A DNA stretch of 31,053 nucleotides from Chara braunii (Eukaryota > Streptophyta > Charophyceae > Charales > Characeae). The stretch's first letter is position 1, and every line of letters begins with the position of its first letter. Under the pieces are notes generated by a model that saw only the letters and a program-made list of their open reading frames with translations, was not told the origin of the DNA and did not search any database. The stretch is from NCBI GenBank assembly GCA_003427395.1, contig BFEA01000019.1:91180-122232 (forward strand), written 5' to 3'. Both the position numbers and the translations under genes were made by a program. This document shows positions 29,437 through 31,053 of the stretch, piece by piece.

Positions 29437-29604
29437 GTCAAAAAAGGCATAATCAAAATAAAAGACATATAGGACATAAAAAAGGGGGACTGGAAAACGG
29501 GGCCACAACGGAGAACCATACTGCCACCAGGGTTGTCGAGCTCTGGCCTCGGGGGCCGGGGGTCGGCACCCCTGGCCCCGGCAAAAAAAGTAAAAAAAAA
29601 AAAT
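29437..29604 (+). other. LINE 3' region ending in an A-rich tail
   Basis: After the ORF, about 145 bases of untranslated sequence lead to AAAAAAAG followed by a run of 12 A (29582-29604). The last 50 bases before the tail are G/C-rich and can fold (GGGGGCCGGGG with CCCCTGGCCCC). Confidence 0.5.
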
Positions 29605-29935
29605 ATATACAGGGGGGTGCGCAGCCGCAGCCTGCACCCCCTGGGCCAAACTGCAATATTGCAGTTTTTGCCCGACCTCGGGCCCCCCCCGGGGCTACAC
29701 CCCACCCTTGTGAGCCCGGGGCAGTGCGGGCGCGGGGCCGGAGGCGGGGCCCAGCGGGGTGCGGGGCCGGGGTTGGCTGGCAGCGGGGGCGGGGGTGCGG
29801 GGTTGGGGCAGGGCGAGGGGCCGGGGGAGGGGGTGGGGGTGGGCGAGGGGGTGGGCGCGGCCCCGCGCGAGGGTCTTTTGGCAGGCCGGGGGTGGGCGCG
29901 GTGTCGGAGGGTGCGGTGTCCCGGCCCTCCTCCGT
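29605..29935. other. Extremely G-rich block with G-quadruplex potential
   Basis: Contains the perfect palindrome CTGCAATATTGCAG (about 29650-29663), then from 29700 to 29900 almost continuous GGG/GGGG runs on the plus strand with few A or T. Any four neighbouring G-runs satisfy the usual quadruplex spacing. Long open frames on both strands here result from lack of A/T and are not taken as genes. Confidence 0.6.
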
Positions 29936-30425
29936 GTACCAAGTCCCTGCCTGGTACCAGTCTCTTGCTCTAGTATTGCAACCAGTAGTCATCTCTACGA
30001 TCCTTAGAGCCTGGGATGTACCCTGGTATGAACCGGTCCTGTCGGTGCATGCCCTTAGCAAAAAGGGTGCGCCACAGGGCTTTCCATTAGTCCACGCAGG
30101 CTTGGCGCCCTACTGTACAACAGAGCACAACCGGCTTGTGGCCGTGGTAGCCGTCGGGCTCGCCCTGGGACGTGGAGGTGAAAAGACTGGCTCAGTCTTT
30201 TCAACTGCGCGCCAACCGCCCCTGTACAGAGTTATGGGTTAGATGCACGAAAATAGGTTGATGTCAGAAGGGAAAAACTTAGCAGAGGGGTAGGAGGAGA
30301 ATAAGAAAATAAAAATGAAAGAAAAGAAGGCAGAACGCCTGATCAGCACGAGGATCAAGACCATTGCTTTAATATGGAATAATCCAACGACGGTTGATCG
30401 CTGCATCGACTTGGTTTTTCTTTTT
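29936..30425. other. Unassigned sequence, weak protein-like frame
   Basis: The last 100 codons of a plus-strand frame ending at 30242 have ordinary composition (for example VLQPVVISTILRAWDVPWYE) but match nothing I know. After 30242 the sequence is purine-rich and non-coding. Confidence 0.25.
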
Positions 30426-30640
30426 TTCTTTTACTATTATTATTGTTATTACAATTCTAATTACCGACTTACCAGTTTTCATGCGAGGATTTCCCTTTTC
30501 TTGTGTCGCGTCACTTTGTAGGGAGGCCAACGGTTCGGGTTTCGAGTTCGGGCGGTGGTATTGTGGCCTAGGCAGGCCCAACCCTTCGTATATCACCTAT
30601 ATCGGGTCTGTGCATATAAGCTCCGCGCGGTAGGACCCTT
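30426..30640 (+). repeat. Dispersed repeat unit, copy 1 (TTATTATT tract, B-box-like GGTTCGGG)
   Basis: Order of features: pyrimidine/ATT tract, TTTCCCTTTTC, GGCCAACGGTTCGGGTTTCG, GGCCTAGGCAGGCC, GCTCCGCGCGGTAGGACC. The same order is found at 30812-31010 with divergence, so the two are copies of one family. Confidence 0.6.
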
Positions 30641-30811
30641 GTAGCTGCGTTAGAGGACAGGTACAGTGGGGTCTGGAAAGGTGGGTGTGTGAAAAAGAAA
30701 AGAAAAGGGTTCAGGGCGAAAGTTGGGTTTTAGATTCGTGCGTGGACTTGAACCGCTATTCAGGCGGAGCTGTGGCGCGGAGGAAATCTGAAGCACCATC
30801 CTTTTTCTTTC

Positions 30812-31010
30812 TGCAGTTATTATTATTATTGTTATTATTATTACATTGTTGGTCTTTCGGGTGCGGCTTTCCCTTTTCATTTTCGGTCATTTCGCAGGAA
30901 AGCCAACGGTTCGAATTTCAGGCTCTGTGGTCCACGGCCTAAGTTGGCCGATTCCAAGCATCTCGTCTTTGAACGAGCTCCGAATGAGCGCCGCGCTGTA
31001 GGACCCCAAA
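30812..31010 (+). repeat. Dispersed repeat unit, copy 2
   Basis: Pyrimidine/ATT tract (30818-30843), TTTCCCTTTTC, AGCCAACGGTTCGAATTTCA (GGTTCGAATTT is a good pol III B-box), GGCCTAAGTTGGCC and GCGCCGCGCTGTAGGACCCC. The B-box suggests a tRNA-derived SINE, but an A-box was not found with certainty. Confidence 0.6.
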
Positions 31011-31053
31011 AGAGGGGCGACCCGCGGCCGCATCGGTAGGAGGCTTATCACCC

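Larger units (their letters stand above)
26735..29604 (+). mobile_element. 5'-truncated LINE retrotransposon with nested insertion
   Basis: Coding remnants of one non-LTR element run from about 26735 (PDRGPGFYKLNAS, the end of an endonuclease domain in plant-type LINEs) through an RT to 29436. A short 3' region ends in an interrupted A run at 29582-29604. Most of the endonuclease is missing, as usual after incomplete reverse transcription. A 345-bp element interrupts it at 27054-27398. The left border abuts the chromovirus fragment. Confidence 0.75.

Noticed and set aside
29391-30242. 283-codon frame across the G-rich block
   Set aside because: Mostly Gly/Arg/Pro from G runs, with equally long frames on the other strand. 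Only the last 100 codons look ordinary and match nothing known.

Overview
The window is nuclear DNA from a eukaryote and consists almost entirely of repeats. It carries two lineages of Ty3/Gypsy LTR retrotransposon, a LINE, a small Mutator-like insertion, fold-back elements, SINE-like modules and many long A/T runs. I find no intact host gene, rRNA, tRNA or CRISPR. The primer-binding site complementary to plant-type tRNA-Asp and a chromodomain-like integrase tail suggest a streptophyte. A charophyte alga such as Chara would fit, but that is a guess from general resemblance.

Layout. 1-1251: AT-rich repeats and internal duplications. 1252-17585: one very large Ty3/Gypsy element (about 16.3 kb) lying on the minus strand. 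Its LTRs are unusually long (1252-4341 and 14364-17585), begin TG/TA and end CA, and have CCGT on both outer sides. The primer-binding site (14345-14362) and a G-tract polypurine site (4347-4357) lie just inside them. Each LTR carries two tandem arrays. 17586-25741: a mosaic of short satellites, fold-back hairpins, SINE-like units, poly(A)/poly(T) tracts, pyrimidine-rich stretches and a cluster of ACGTG palindromes. 25742-26735: the integrase C-terminal end of a chromovirus, minus strand. 26735-29604: a 5'-truncated LINE, plus strand, split by a 345-bp insertion with a 9-bp target duplication. 29605-31053: an extremely G-rich block and a pair of diverged repeat units.

Main observation. Inside the giant element the coding modules do not share one orientation. 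Primer-binding site, two 5' ORFs and integrase read on the minus strand. The 6.5 kb between about 5560 and 12010 (further 5' ORFs, gag, zinc knuckle, protease, RT, RNase H) reads on the plus strand. Flipping that block gives the normal Ty3/Gypsy order with integrase last. This implies an internal inversion (or an assembly error) with CCTAG/CTAGG at the two junctions. The element also has several kilobases of unrecognised ORFs upstream of gag, including a duplicated module.

State of the genes. All element genes are broken. Across the Gypsy element and the unrelated LINE, most in-frame stops are TGA, several at positions where the family normally has tryptophan. This points to G-to-A-biased decay of the coding strand.
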